A stretch of 64,000 nucleotides of DNA from Aurantiochytrium sp. KH105. Its lineage: Eukaryota; Sar; Bigyra; Thraustochytrida; Thraustochytriidae. The stretch spans positions 192,603 to 256,602 of the forward strand of contig BGKB01000083.1 of the NCBI GenBank assembly GCA_003116975.1, in the 5' to 3' direction. Of the stretch, positions 20,301 through 30,529 are shown piece by piece. The first letter of the stretch is position 1. Each line of letters begins with the position of its first letter. A program made the translations under genes and the position numbers. The notes under the pieces are model-generated. The model did not search any database and was not told where the DNA came from. It saw only the letters and a list, made by a program, of their open reading frames with translations.

Positions 20301-21683
20301 TCAGGCCCCGAACTCGTCGCGGGCCCGACCCTTGGTGTTCTTGAGATCGTCCTCGGAAACCTTGTAGACCTGGCCGCCGTCGTAGCCTGCGGCAACCTTG
20401 GCAGTGATCTCGACCTGAGCGTCCTGGGGGACAAGCTCTTTTGGGATAGGGACGCGCGTAACGATCTCGATGCCCGTGCTGACGATGGCGTCGTACTTCA
20501 TATTGCTCATGGAAATGAACTTGTCAATGCGCGTAATGCCGAGCCAATGAAGCGCGTCCGGCATCAGGGACTGGAAGCGGGCATCCTGGACGCCCGCCAC
20601 AGCGGCAGTACAGTTAAAGTATTCACTCGCCTGGTCGCCGCCCTTTTGCCGCTTACGCGAGTTGTAGACGAGGTACTTGAGCGTCTCGCCCAAGGCGCGG
20701 CCCTCCTTGCGATAGTACAGCACAAAGGAGAGCCCAGGCTTCTTGCCCTCCTCCTTTTGCGCGTGCCGCACGCAGTACTCCATCGCATACGCCAAGTACG
20801 GTCTGCAGGTGCAAATGTCCGAGCCAAAAACATCGCTGCCGTTGCACTCGTCGTGAACGCGGACAGCAATCTCGGTGTCCTTGTCGCCAAGAAGCTTCGG
20901 ATCACCGAAGATGTACGCCGTTACGCCACCAATGGGAGGCAAAAACGTCTTGAGGTCCGTGCGCGTCAGCAGCTCCGGGTACATACCACCGCTCTCCGTA
21001 AAGAGCAAGTGACGCAGCTCCGATTCGCTCACGCCAAAGCGCTCCGCAACGACCGGCAGATACCATACCGGTTCAATGGCGGCCTTGGTCACCTTGACCT
21101 GGCCTGTCTCTGTGAGTACCTCGCCGTCTGGCTTGAGGCGCCCCTCACGAATCGACTCCTTGATCTCGGGAAAGTCGATGTGCGCCCGCGTGATGGCAAT
21201 GGTGGGGCGAATGTCTAGCTCGTCATCTTCAATGTAGTTCTTGAAGGCGGTGGTGACGACTGCGCCCCACGGGTCGATGGTGGCGATCTTCTTTGGGTCT
21301 GACCATGACGGAAAGGGCCCAATGTCGGCCGCGGGTTCCGTGCCGGCGTAGTTCGGGCGATAGTCCTTGTCCAGAGCGCCCGAGGCGATCGAGAGCGCCC
21401 GGTAGATCGAGTACGAACCGCCGTGCGCACCGATCGAGTTGCGCCTCTTGCGCTCGCGAGTCGTGCATACAATGGGACCTCGCGTCATCGGGTCGCTGGC
21501 TCCCCAGTGGATCGGGATCGGGTCTACGCCCACGCCGGGGTGCGTCGTCACGCTCACGTAGTCGCCGTACTTGCGACGCTTCGATCCCGTTGAACCCGTA
21601 GACACCATCGAGGACGACCGCGCGCGAACTTCAGCCTCGGGCTTCGCGCGCGCCTGCGCGGGCGTCCCATTCTCCTCCGCCAT
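20301..21683 (-). CDS. URC1: URC1-type GTP cyclohydrolase II-like protein (uracil catabolism family)
   Basis: 460 residues from Met at 21683; the frame is open to 22001, but the upstream part is Arg/Ala-rich and non-conserved, while conserved sequence begins soon after this Met (VTTHPGVGVDP). Residues about 30-190 match the extra N-terminal domain found in URC1-type proteins (GPIVCTTRERKRRNSIGAHG). Residues about 215-410 are the GTP cyclohydrolase II core: the zinc cysteines fit C280-x10-C291-x-C293 (RVHDEC...DICTC), followed by YYRKEGRALGE, equivalent to the RQEGRG.GL active-site segment. GTP cyclohydrolase II opens the GTP ring in riboflavin synthesis; URC1 proteins act in yeast uracil breakdown. 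Which activity applies here cannot be settled from sequence alone. Confidence 0.85.
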   Translation of the reverse strand: MAEENGTPAQARAKPEAEVRARSSSMVSTGSTGSKRRKYGDYVSVTTHPGVGVDPIPIHWGASDPMTRGPIVCTTRERKRRNSIGAHGGSYSIYRALSIASGALDKDYRPNYAGTEPAADIGPFPSWSDPKKIATIDPWGAVVTTAFKNYIEDDELDIRPTIAITRAHIDFPEIKESIREGRLKPDGEVLTETGQVKVTKAAIEPVWYLPVVAERFGVSESELRHLLFTESGGMYPELLTRTDLKTFLPPIGGVTAYIFGDPKLLGDKDTEIAVRVHDECNGSDVFGSDICTCRPYLAYAMEYCVRHAQKEEGKKPGLSFVLYYRKEGRALGETLKYLVYNSRKRQKGGDQASEYFNCTAAVAGVQDARFQSLMPDALHWLGITRIDKFISMSNMKYDAIVSTGIEIVTRVPIPKELVPQDAQVEITAKVAAGYDGGQVYKVSEDDLKNTKGRARDEFGA

Positions 21684-22078
21684 CCTCCCGTGGGTCTCTC
21701 GCAAAAGGAGTCGCGCGCCGTCCACCGCGCCCGGCGCCTTGCGAGCTGCCGCTCTCCGCGCCCGCGCTCTCCTCGCTCCTCCGCGCGCGCTCTCCCTGCT
21801 CGGCCTCGCGCTCGCTCTCGTTCTCGTACTGCCTGCTGCGCGTGCCCGACGTGCGCACAGGATATTTCTGGGCGAAGAACATTCGCCGCTCGCCCCTACT
21901 GTTTGCGATAGTGCTCGCGTAGGAGTCGACTCCCTCGAGGAAAATCGTAACGGCAAGTATGCGCAGGTACTACTAGAGATTGTCCTTCCAAATGGTACCA
22001 AGTATCGCCGATTCGGAGGAAGCCGGGCAAAAGAAGATTCATTGCATTGCTATCAGGCAGTGTCGTAAGGTGCGAGAC

Positions 22079-25000
22079 TCAACGAGGTTGCTCCCCGGCT
22101 GTGCTTTGCGCTGTTGGATTCCGTGCATGTCTGTGGGTTTTGTGGGAGTGGGCACGCTCTTTTGTGGACGTTGTTGGCGTGCGTTTCTGCTCTTTGCTCC
22201 CGGAATGCTTGTGCTCATCTGAACGAACAACTGTATCCTCCTTTTGTGTATGCGCCTCCTCCTTGGAGTGTCTTGTGACTTCGCGATCCACCTGTCTACG
22301 TGCATGCTCGCTTTTCTCCCGCTCGTTCCGCTTGCTCGCATTGTAATTCTCTGTCTCCTTTACATTTGTCGCTCCCTTTGACTTTGACGACTTCTTTTCG
22401 CGCTCTCGTTCCGTGCTTGCATGCCTTTCGACGGGTTGTTGACTGTTTCTGGCATCAACATTGGCCATTTCCTCCACTCTATCCTTTTTCCGCTTTTCGC
22501 GCTCTCGTTCCTTCCTAGCATGCCTTTCGACAGTTTGCTGGCTTTTCCTGGCATCAATATCAGCCATTTTCTCCACTCTCTTCTTCGCCTTCTTCGAACG
22601 TTCAGCATGTTTGCTTGCATGCGATTGATCGGAATCGTGGCTGTTTTGCGCATCGACAATAGCCAATTCCTCCACTCTATTCTTTTTCCGCTTCTCGCGC
22701 TCGCTTTCCTCGCTTGCATGTCTTTCGACGGGTTGTTGGCTTTCTCTGGCATCAAGATCGGCCATTTCCCCCACTCTATCCTTTGTCTTCTTCAAATGCT
22801 CAGCATGACTGCCTGCATGCCTTTCCACAATTTCTTGGCTTTTGCTGGCATCAACACCAGCCATATCCTCCACTCTATTCTTTTTCCGCTTTTCGCGCTC
22901 GCTTTCCTTGCTTGCATGCCTTTCGACGGGTTGTTGACTTTTACTGGCATCAACACCAGCCATATCCTCCACTCTGTTCTTTTTCCGTTTTTCGCGCTCG
23001 CTTTCCTTGCTTGCATGCCTTTCGACGGTTTCTTGACTTTTACTGGCATCAACACCAGCCATATCCTCCACTCTGTTCTTTTTCCGTTTTTCGCGCTCGC
23101 TTTCCTTGCTTGCATGCCTTTCGACAGTTTGTTGGCTTTTACTGGCATCAACATCAGCCATTTCCTCGGCTGCCTTCTCTCTCGTCTGGACCTTGGCTAA
23201 TTCTTCGACGGCCTTCCTTTTCGTTTCGACATCAGCCACTTTATACTGATCGCCTAAATTGTGAGCGTCTCCGTGGGGCGCAGAGGCCATGTCAGATCCT
23301 GGCGGATCGACGCCATCATATACGATATTCTTCGCGTCATCCCAGGCTAGATGCACCACTTTCAGCTTTGAATCCGGCTCGGAAGCGCTCGGAGCGTCCA
23401 TGTGCTCGTAAAAGACTCCACCCTCGCCGAATGCAAGATCAATAACAGAAACCTGTTTCTGGAGAAAACAATGCACAGGCATGGGCCCGGGACCAGGCTG
23501 TGCACCCTGCACTTGCGCTGGAAGAGTCGATGCATGGGCCTGTGCGTGTTTCCGGGAGCGCCGCTGTCCAAGAGGCGATTGTTTGAGTCTTTTCAAAGTC
23601 TTGAGGGAACGCACCTTGGTGCATTGTTTCTTTGGAGTCCTGACTGTCTCGTGGTGGATTTGCTCAATCGCAGTGGAAAGTTCCTTGTCGAGATCATCAA
23701 GTTCGCGAGTGGACGGCCGCCGCATGCTTGGATCGAGCTCGCTTATATCACAAGATTCTGGAGCTTGCTGCCGCCGGACTTTTTTTGCGGCCTCATGACA
23801 TGGCCGATTCTTTGAGGGGTCCCCGCAGTCGACTCTGTTGCTATGGTGACGTCCGAAGGCCTTTAGCGCTCTTGTCAGCTCCGCGTATTCCAATGAATCT
23901 GACGCATTTCGATCGATTCTTCGAATGATGGCCAGTGCGTCCGCAAGAGTCACGCAGGTCATGCCAAGGGAGCACAGAATACCTTGCAGCTCAGAAGCGT
24001 CGATCGTGCCGTCGCCCGAAGCATCGATCTCTGTGAAAATGTGAATGAAACGTTTCTTGTCCTCTCGCATCGTCTCATACAGTTTTTCCATACCAAGTTT
24101 CACGGTCAGCAAGTGGTCAACAAGGCCCTTAATTGCATGAGGCTGCAGACCGTCGTGCAACGCCATTTTCCAGGTCCTGAACGATCGAAAGACATCCGGT
24201 TGCTGCAGACGAGCGTACACGCGCCTTGGAAGCTTTGCACAGAAATCCCGGTAATATGCGGCCTGCGTTGAACGTCGAACGCGAATCTGCCAGGCCGCAT
24301 GCTCGCGTAGCATGTGGCAAATTTGAGGCGAGATCTCGCGCACCGCGCGCTCTAGCTCAAAATAGGAAAGAGCACCACTCCCATCAACGTCGAGGTCACT
24401 GAACAGTGTGCTTACGTCGGCAGCGTCCATCTCGGGCACGAGTGATCCCAAAAGACAACTCAATTCATCGAGAGAAAGCATTCCATCCTTGCATGTGTCG
24501 AGCGTATCGAATTTGACCTTGAGTGAGCACATCTCTTGGGCCAGCGCCACGCGCACGAGACCAAGCGCTCGTTCGCTGGGCGTCAATGCAGCGTACGCTT
24601 GTGCAAGATGAGCTCCTTTGATCTCTTTAGAAGAAGCGCCCGCGGCCCGTGCGTCTCCCTCATGCTCACTTTTTGGAAGCCTGTCCGCAAGATCAGACGT
24701 AGGTGGGCAATAGCCTTCGCGGCCTTCGCGAAGCACAAGTACGAGCTGCTTGCGAGCTTTCAGCCAGCGAACCTTGAGTCTTTGGCTGAGAATCCTCTGC
24801 GTCGATGATGCGCTGACGAGAGACTCGGCCTCCATCATCTCTTTCCTTGCCGACCACTCTCGAAAGCGAGCAGCGCTTACCCTTTTTCGATGCTCTGCTC
24901 TTGCGTCTCGCGATTGAATGAATTCATCAGTCGATTGCTTTTCTCGTCGCGCTTGGCGACGTTTTATATGGTGCCATCGGGCGTATTCGTCCAGTGCAAA

Positions 25001-25447
25001 TGCTCGGTCCCGCGCAAGCTTTTGTGCGTCCTTTAGCTTCTTTTGGGGGTCATGCAAAGGCTGACTGTCTTTCCACCGGGCGGGCCAGGACGGTTTTGCT
25101 GGGTCGCTGGTGGAGCGAAGAGGTTTGAGCAAGGCTTGGACCTCGAGCGACTTTGGTGAGAGAGGCTCGATGGGCGCACGCATGCACGTCATGTCATCCG
25201 TTTTTCGCACGAGTGCCTTGATCTCCGACGCATCTCGACATTTCGGGCGCTTTGCCAGCTCGCGCACCCTTGCGTCCAAGATATGTTTTGCTTCTCGACA
25301 AGGTGCCAGGAGGCACGCCTGGTTCTGTTGCTCGACGGCCCCAACCTCGTCGGCGTGAATACCCGCGACAAGCTGTCGCTCAACGTGCAAGACGGCGAGC
25401 GAGGGCCGCGCGCGAGGCCCCATCGCGCACCCTGCTCCTCCACGCAA
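22079..25447 (-). CDS. EF-hand protein with C-terminal 33-residue tandem repeats
   Basis: 1122 residues. The N-terminal part is Arg/Lys-rich and helical. Four EF-hand-like loops lie in two pairs: about 309-335 (LDTCKDGMLSLDEL), 348-366 (DLDVDGSGALSYFELE, canonical), 467-486 (EIDASGDGTIDASELQ, canonical) and 505-524 (RIDRNASDSLEYAELT, degenerate). The first and last loops deviate from the ligand pattern, so perhaps two bind calcium. Residues about 761-1024 are eight tandem copies of a 33-residue, highly charged unit of the form E.MA.VDA..SQ..VERHA followed by KRKKNRV. The extreme C-terminus is Lys/Ser/His-rich. A calcium-sensing cytoskeletal or flagellar scaffold is plausible but not demonstrable. 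Confidence 0.8.
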   Translation of the reverse strand: MRGGAGCAMGPRARPSLAVLHVERQLVAGIHADEVGAVEQQNQACLLAPCREAKHILDARVRELAKRPKCRDASEIKALVRKTDDMTCMRAPIEPLSPKSLEVQALLKPLRSTSDPAKPSWPARWKDSQPLHDPQKKLKDAQKLARDRAFALDEYARWHHIKRRQARREKQSTDEFIQSRDARAEHRKRVSAARFREWSARKEMMEAESLVSASSTQRILSQRLKVRWLKARKQLVLVLREGREGYCPPTSDLADRLPKSEHEGDARAAGASSKEIKGAHLAQAYAALTPSERALGLVRVALAQEMCSLKVKFDTLDTCKDGMLSLDELSCLLGSLVPEMDAADVSTLFSDLDVDGSGALSYFELERAVREISPQICHMLREHAAWQIRVRRSTQAAYYRDFCAKLPRRVYARLQQPDVFRSFRTWKMALHDGLQPHAIKGLVDHLLTVKLGMEKLYETMREDKKRFIHIFTEIDASGDGTIDASELQGILCSLGMTCVTLADALAIIRRIDRNASDSLEYAELTRALKAFGRHHSNRVDCGDPSKNRPCHEAAKKVRRQQAPESCDISELDPSMRRPSTRELDDLDKELSTAIEQIHHETVRTPKKQCTKVRSLKTLKRLKQSPLGQRRSRKHAQAHASTLPAQVQGAQPGPGPMPVHCFLQKQVSVIDLAFGEGGVFYEHMDAPSASEPDSKLKVVHLAWDDAKNIVYDGVDPPGSDMASAPHGDAHNLGDQYKVADVETKRKAVEELAKVQTREKAAEEMADVDASKSQQTVERHASKESEREKRKKNRVEDMAGVDASKSQETVERHASKESEREKRKKNRVEDMAGVDASKSQQPVERHASKESEREKRKKNRVEDMAGVDASKSQEIVERHAGSHAEHLKKTKDRVGEMADLDARESQQPVERHASEESEREKRKKNRVEELAIVDAQNSHDSDQSHASKHAERSKKAKKRVEKMADIDARKSQQTVERHARKEREREKRKKDRVEEMANVDARNSQQPVERHASTEREREKKSSKSKGATNVKETENYNASKRNEREKSEHARRQVDREVTRHSKEEAHTQKEDTVVRSDEHKHSGSKEQKRTPTTSTKERAHSHKTHRHARNPTAQSTAGEQPR
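22376..23167. repeat. 99-bp coding tandem repeats, eight copies
   Basis: Eight in-frame 99-bp units inside the EF-hand gene. The copies at about 22870-23167 are almost identical, while those towards 22376 are more diverged, indicating recent amplification at one end. Confidence 0.9.
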
Positions 25448-25827
25448 TCGCGTGCTTTGCTGTGCCGCCAGACTCCATCGCCGGGCTCGCGCTTGCTGGC
25501 GTCATGTTCTCGAGAACATCGAGAACGTCCGCGCCACCCACAACCGGTGACCATTTCACACACCTAGGCTAGCTGATAGCTGATGTTTTGTCCGTTGTGT
25601 AGACCGCTGCGGCTGGGCCCGCGGTCCAGCTTGGCCCCTCAGCAGTGAACCAGCCTATAAGAGAAATACTACGAGGCCTAGAAATGGTGAGAGACGATGG
25701 TTTCCATCAGACTCGAAATCATCATGGTACTACAGAGCCAGAGCCTACATCGATCGAGGTCTCTCTCTTCCTGCAGATTCATTCATTCATCTTTACATGG
25801 ACAGGAGAGAGAGGAACCAAGACACAA

Positions 25828-27852
25828 ATGTCTGCTGCGAGCACGACCACGGAAAAGGCTGGACCGCACGCAATCGGTAGTGCGTCGGCATCATGGAGCA
25901 CAGATTCTGCGAAAGCAGCACGCCTCGCGATTTCTATGATATGCGTCTCTCTCGCTTCGCTGGCAGGAGTCTCAGTCGCTCTGTGGATGCGATACCCTCC
26001 GGTAATCCTGAGAACTGACATGGCAAGAAATCAAACGCATATCCTGCGCCTTCCTCAGCTTTACAAAAGCGAGTTGGTCAACAACATCCTTCTCTCAAGG
26101 CGAATACCCTTGAATGCACTGATCTTCTTTCCCGTCTTTGTTTTCCTTGTCTTTCGTGTTCATCGCGCGGTGATGGTGCTCTGTATCGTGGTCATCATGT
26201 ATTCAGGCGTCGCGGTGATTTGGCTCACCACAGAGGTTGTGCCAGACTTGAAGCTCATTCTCGCTCAAGCTTCATTTGTCCTTCCCACCATCTTACAACG
26301 CATTCTACTTCCACGTGGCTCGCGTGTTTGGATCGTCAGTCTCCTATTATGGTTCATCTTTATGTTCGCATCGGGGACCGTCTTTATCGTCAGTCTTATT
26401 CCATCAGACGATGTCGCCATTCGTTTGGTTGTGTCGGCTATACTCCTCCCTCTCGGCAGAGAATTAATTTCAATTCCGACGCGTGCACTCGTGCGAGTTA
26501 TTGTTGAAACAGACTGGCTCCATCACGAGGAAATTAGAGTGCGGAGAGTTTTCGCAATCGTTTTCCCTCTGGCTGTGCTCCAGCTCTCGTCCGGATTGGC
26601 CCGACTTCTCGCTGCAAGTATTGCAGACTGGCGTCTTAATGCGGTCACTATTTTTACAATGACGTGTATGGAGATTATTTTGCGTCTAACAGTCGTCAAA
26701 CGCGATCATGTCCTCATGCAAATCTTGGGCAAGTCCTTCTCGTGTGCGCAAGCGCTCGCAGCAGGCTCCTTCAAGATCGCGCCATTACAATACCGCTCAA
26801 ACGAATTGCTCACGTCACTTCCTCTTCAGCCAAAAACAATTGGGAAACTACAAGAAAAGAAGGAATGCGAAAAAGCTGTGACTTCACTGGTCATTGAAGG
26901 CCGTGCAAAACGGCTTTCCGTCATTGTACGCGAAAAAGAAATGAACTCCAGGGAGGCGACCTCCATCATTCTTATTTGCGAAATGCTTGGCGAGCACATG
27001 AGCATTCTTTGCGCAACCATAGTCCTTATCCTTTTTCGGGATGTTCCGCTTCTTTTTCCTTTTCAGGCATACACGGATAGCAAAGACCCGTTCGGAGGAG
27101 AGTTCAATTGGACCCGTCAGCTCTTGATTGCATTTGGCATGCTCGTTGGCGAGTTCCTTGCGGACTCAATCTGCATATTGTATGACATGAGAATGCACAA
27201 GTTGCCGATTGTAGCTACGTGGAAAAAGTACAGCCTCAAGGTACTTGTAATTTGCGTCGGGCTATCTTCAATGATTGGCATACCAGGAATGATCGTGGGC
27301 TCCCTTATGGCTACCGGTACCTCCGCCGAATGCTCTTCAATGAATCTTTGCTATTGCATTCGCACGTCATCGATGCGCCCGGGATCGCTTGGTGAGCGGT
27401 ACTGTGAGCGGCTGTACCCTATAACCGCAGGCGAGCCTTATGGTATTCAGGCTGTATTCGTTATGGGCTTTGAGACGGGCCTCGAGTGGACCTCGACACG
27501 TCTCGAGTTTGAGCTCATCAGACCTGTCCGCTCGAGCGTTTCACTCGCCACCGTGGTCTCTACGCAAGACTACGATGCGTACCCGGCGAGGGAGGGTGCT
27601 CTTGCTTTATCCCGCGCAGTTCTCGACAAGGATTTTGCCTTTAGGGACATGCCTGGGATGGTCATTTTCGTGATCGTCGATGCCAATAATCAAGAACCGG
27701 CGATCCTTGCTCGGAATGGTTCATTGTGCGACGACGTGCCACCCATGCTTGCATTGCGTGCACCGACGCCCGCGTTGTTTGCTGCTGCCGTGGACGAGAT
27801 TGTCGAGGGACGCAACGTCTCGACGCTTGCGTTCTCTAAGATGTGTCCATGA
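25828..27852 (+). CDS. Multipass membrane protein, unrecognised family (copy 1)
   Basis: 674 residues from Met 25828, chosen because it aligns with the start of the neighbouring paralog; the frame is open to Met 25645. About nine or ten hydrophobic segments are predicted: one near the N-terminus, a block about 85-260, and a block about 375-495. A cytoplasmic-looking charged linker lies about 310-370. The last 180 residues form a Cys-containing, probably extracellular domain (CSSMNLCYC, YCERLYPITAGEP, final MCP). Two conserved tracts, SGLARLLAASIADWRLNA and EATSIILICEMLGEHMSI, are shared almost unchanged with the paralog at 28255. No known family is recognised. A channel or transport role would be a guess. 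Confidence 0.8.
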   Translation: MSAASTTTEKAGPHAIGSASASWSTDSAKAARLAISMICVSLASLAGVSVALWMRYPPVILRTDMARNQTHILRLPQLYKSELVNNILLSRRIPLNALIFFPVFVFLVFRVHRAVMVLCIVVIMYSGVAVIWLTTEVVPDLKLILAQASFVLPTILQRILLPRGSRVWIVSLLLWFIFMFASGTVFIVSLIPSDDVAIRLVVSAILLPLGRELISIPTRALVRVIVETDWLHHEEIRVRRVFAIVFPLAVLQLSSGLARLLAASIADWRLNAVTIFTMTCMEIILRLTVVKRDHVLMQILGKSFSCAQALAAGSFKIAPLQYRSNELLTSLPLQPKTIGKLQEKKECEKAVTSLVIEGRAKRLSVIVREKEMNSREATSIILICEMLGEHMSILCATIVLILFRDVPLLFPFQAYTDSKDPFGGEFNWTRQLLIAFGMLVGEFLADSICILYDMRMHKLPIVATWKKYSLKVLVICVGLSSMIGIPGMIVGSLMATGTSAECSSMNLCYCIRTSSMRPGSLGERYCERLYPITAGEPYGIQAVFVMGFETGLEWTSTRLEFELIRPVRSSVSLATVVSTQDYDAYPAREGALALSRAVLDKDFAFRDMPGMVIFVIVDANNQEPAILARNGSLCDDVPPMLALRAPTPALFAAAVDEIVEGRNVSTLAFSKMCP

Positions 27853-28254
27853 CCTTGTTTATTATCTTCCTGAAAAATTAGAAATTTCTTCACATTTTGT
27901 TCATTGTCGAAAGGCTATGTAGACCTAGCTGATTTGCTCGCAGTATCGCCTCGAGAAAACCTGTGTCTGGTCTGAAGGTATAACATACTACTTTGGAGCC
28001 CAACTTTACATGGTGTGTAGTGCACGAAGCTTCCACTTTGCTCGCAAGACTATGTACACGCTGCATTTCCTTCAGTGCGACGGTGCGCACAACAGACAAA
28101 AACTTTGACCACTACCAGAATTCACTGCGAGGCAGACTCAGGCCGCCTCAAGGTTAAGGCTAGTAGGCCTAGTAAGGCAAGGCCAAAGGCTTTGTCACAC
28201 TGCAACGGACAAATCTCCATGAAATCTTAGTGTCGCGCAAAACTATTCGCGACA
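27853..28254. other. Intergenic region between tandem paralogs
   Basis: About 400 bp with no gene. It contains GGCTAGTAGGCCTAGTAAGG (28159-28178), one of several AGGCCTAG-type palindromes in intergenic DNA of this window. Confidence 0.45.
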
Positions 28255-29424
28255 ATGACAGCGGCAACGGCCGGGGAGGGCGGCACATGGGGTCGAGTGC
28301 TGGCGTCCGCGCGCTTCTCCCTGGGAGTGGTATGGGCCTCGCTTGCATCCCTAGGCTGCCTTGTATTGGCCTTATGGATGAGGTTCTCCCCGGTGAACCG
28401 GGAGGTTGACATGGCACAAAACGCGACGTTCATCTTGCGCCTTCCGCAACTGTACAAGAGCACAATAGTGAACGATGTCTTCATGTCAAACATGATCCCC
28501 TTAAACGCCGTGATCTTCTTCCCCCAATTTGTCTTTCTGCCCTGTCGCGTACCGCCGGCAATGATTGCATTATGTTGCACAATCATGACAATTGGTGGCG
28601 TCACGTCGCTCTGGCTCGCGATCCATGTCCTCCCATCGCTCAAGCTTGTCTTCCCTCAAGTACCATTTGTGCTTCCCGTAATTTTTCTGCGCTTGTTGCT
28701 GCCGGACTCCCAGGTATGGATTGTGAGTCTGCTATTGTGGGTATTCTTCATCTTTGCCACCTTGACGATCTCTGTTATCGTCGCGATTCCTTCTGAAGAT
28801 ATCGGCGTGCGATTGTTGCTATCGAGTATCGTGTTACCCTTTGCCAGAGAGTTAACGGCACTTCCGATTCGAGTAATGGTGCGAGCCATCGTGGGCTCAG
28901 GTTGGCTGCGCCATGAGAGCGTTACAATCTATAAAACGTACACGCTGATCTTTCCACTTGGGGTGCTTGCCTCGATGTCGGGCCTTGCGCGACTTCTTGC
29001 TGCAAGTATACCAGATTGGCGGCTCAATGCTGGAGCAATCGTGACAATGACCTGCGTGGAAGTATTCATGCGCCTCACGCTCGAGGCTCGAGACGAATTT
29101 CTCATGAGTGCGCTGAGTAGGATTCTTCCTTGTGCTCGAGTGCTCACCAAAAAGTCATTCAAGATCGTTCCCAAACCCATTAATGTACACGATTTAATCA
29201 ACGCAAGTGCACTGGGCGGAAGAGAGCAAAACGAATCTGGATCACCCTCAACGCAGACTACAGCGGGTCAATTGCGACGTGACAAAAGCTCATCGTTAAA
29301 CGACGAACAAGGCATGTCCCCAAAGGAAGCGACCTCGCTCATCTTGATTTGCGAAATGATTGGCGAATACATGAGCATCATCTGCTCGACGATAGTCATC
29401 CTTTTGTTTGCAAAGACGCCTCTA

Positions 29425-30529
29425 GCCCTGGATAGCGCGAGTTGGTTACCGTTTTGGTAACCAATTTAGAAAATTTAGAATTTGCAGATAATTTTCATTT
29501 GCGCAAAACCTGTCAGAAAAAGTCACATGGATCGAAAACGACTGTTCCTGTGCACCTCTTGGCCAAACCTGATGAAGTTCTGCTTCGTGCAGCACAATTT
29601 ATGCGTCTGCAAAGTCAGCGGCTGAGCAATTAAAAACGGTCTATTTGCCATTAAAACACGAAAATAGGTTGGGTACCGAAATGGTAACATAAATTAACTA
29701 TAGAGTTATATGAGGATCAAGAAAGGGTTGTGCAGGTCGGAGATATCGGCAAAACAGACCCGATATGGGCCATGCGTCTTGGCCGATCAAGTCTGGAAAT
29801 AATTCTGGCTTGAAAGATGATGGAGATGGTTGTTTTATCTCGATTAGATGTCTAGAGGACCTTGCCGTTCGTTCGAATTTCTGCTGCTGCGTCTTGATCT
29901 GGTCTCGGCAAGAGCGTCAGCGATAGCCTTGGAGGAATGAGGGATGAACGGGTCTTCATGCCGATGTACAAGATCATAGCACCCTTTGCAAAATGCAGCA
30001 TTGCACTTGCAGCACCAATAGGTTGTTGTTCTTGGTTTGCGCGTATGCGGAGATGGCGTTGTTCCGTCTTTCCTTGCGTCATCACAGATCCGGCAGCAAA
30101 CGAGACATTTCCGGCGCGTTGCAACCTTACCTCGTCCCCGGATCGACTCATGGTGATGTTCTTTAGGCAAAGTAAAGCGATGACATAAAACGTCCGACGT
30201 CCACCGGTTGCGACCTGAACTTGGTCTCGTTGAGTCGCTGGAGCTTTGAGCTCGTCCTTGTCAGCAAAAGGAAAGCTGTTCGTGCGTCTGCAAGTCCCGA
30301 CAAACTTGACGCCAAGCCTTTGGAGAACCTGGAAAATATTCGTCTCTTTGTCTTTTTCTTGGTTGCGAGCGATTGAAAGGTATCCACGGTCGATGAACAA
30401 AGTCAAACTTCGCGCGACATTTCCTATAGCCTCCTCTCCAGGATTGCATGTGAGTCCACGAACAGCAAGCTCAATAACGCTGTGCAGCTGTCTTCTGAGA
30501 GACTCAACCCACGTCTGGACGATGAAACN
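29425..30529. mobile_element. Inserted segment with piggyBac-type transposase remnant
   Basis: This segment is absent from the uninterrupted paralog. The left 400 bp is AT-rich and noncoding, with two similar imperfect palindromes: GGTTACC-5nt-GGTAACC at 29444-29462 and GGGTACC-5nt-GGTAACA at 29671-29689. The right 685 bp encodes a decayed transposase on the minus strand that runs straight into the right edge at the N. No terminal inverted repeats and no TTAA target site are visible at the inferred edges, so the element is probably truncated, or part is missing at the N. Confidence 0.7.
29844..30528 (-). pseudogene. Degenerate piggyBac-type transposase fragment
   Basis: Reading on the minus strand from the right edge, the frame is open with LTLFIDRGYLSIAR and then GVKFVGTCRRTNSFPF, which matches the piggyBac catalytic-domain segment (a D.ff.S strand, then GT.R.nr...P). 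Near 30170 the frame changes, and the other frame encodes the family's C-terminal cysteine-rich domain: CLVCC ... YWCCKCNAAFCKGCYDLVH, ending at 29844. The region normally between these parts is largely missing. The 5' part is cut at 30529. The protein cannot be functional as read. Confidence 0.7.

Noticed and set aside
22376-23167. Regular repeats checked as a possible CRISPR array
   Set aside because: They are contiguous 99-bp coding units without spacers, in frame in a eukaryotic protein.
29425-30529. Treating the interruption of the membrane-protein paralog as an intron
   Set aside because: No matching GT/AG at the homology break, and the segment carries a transposase remnant.
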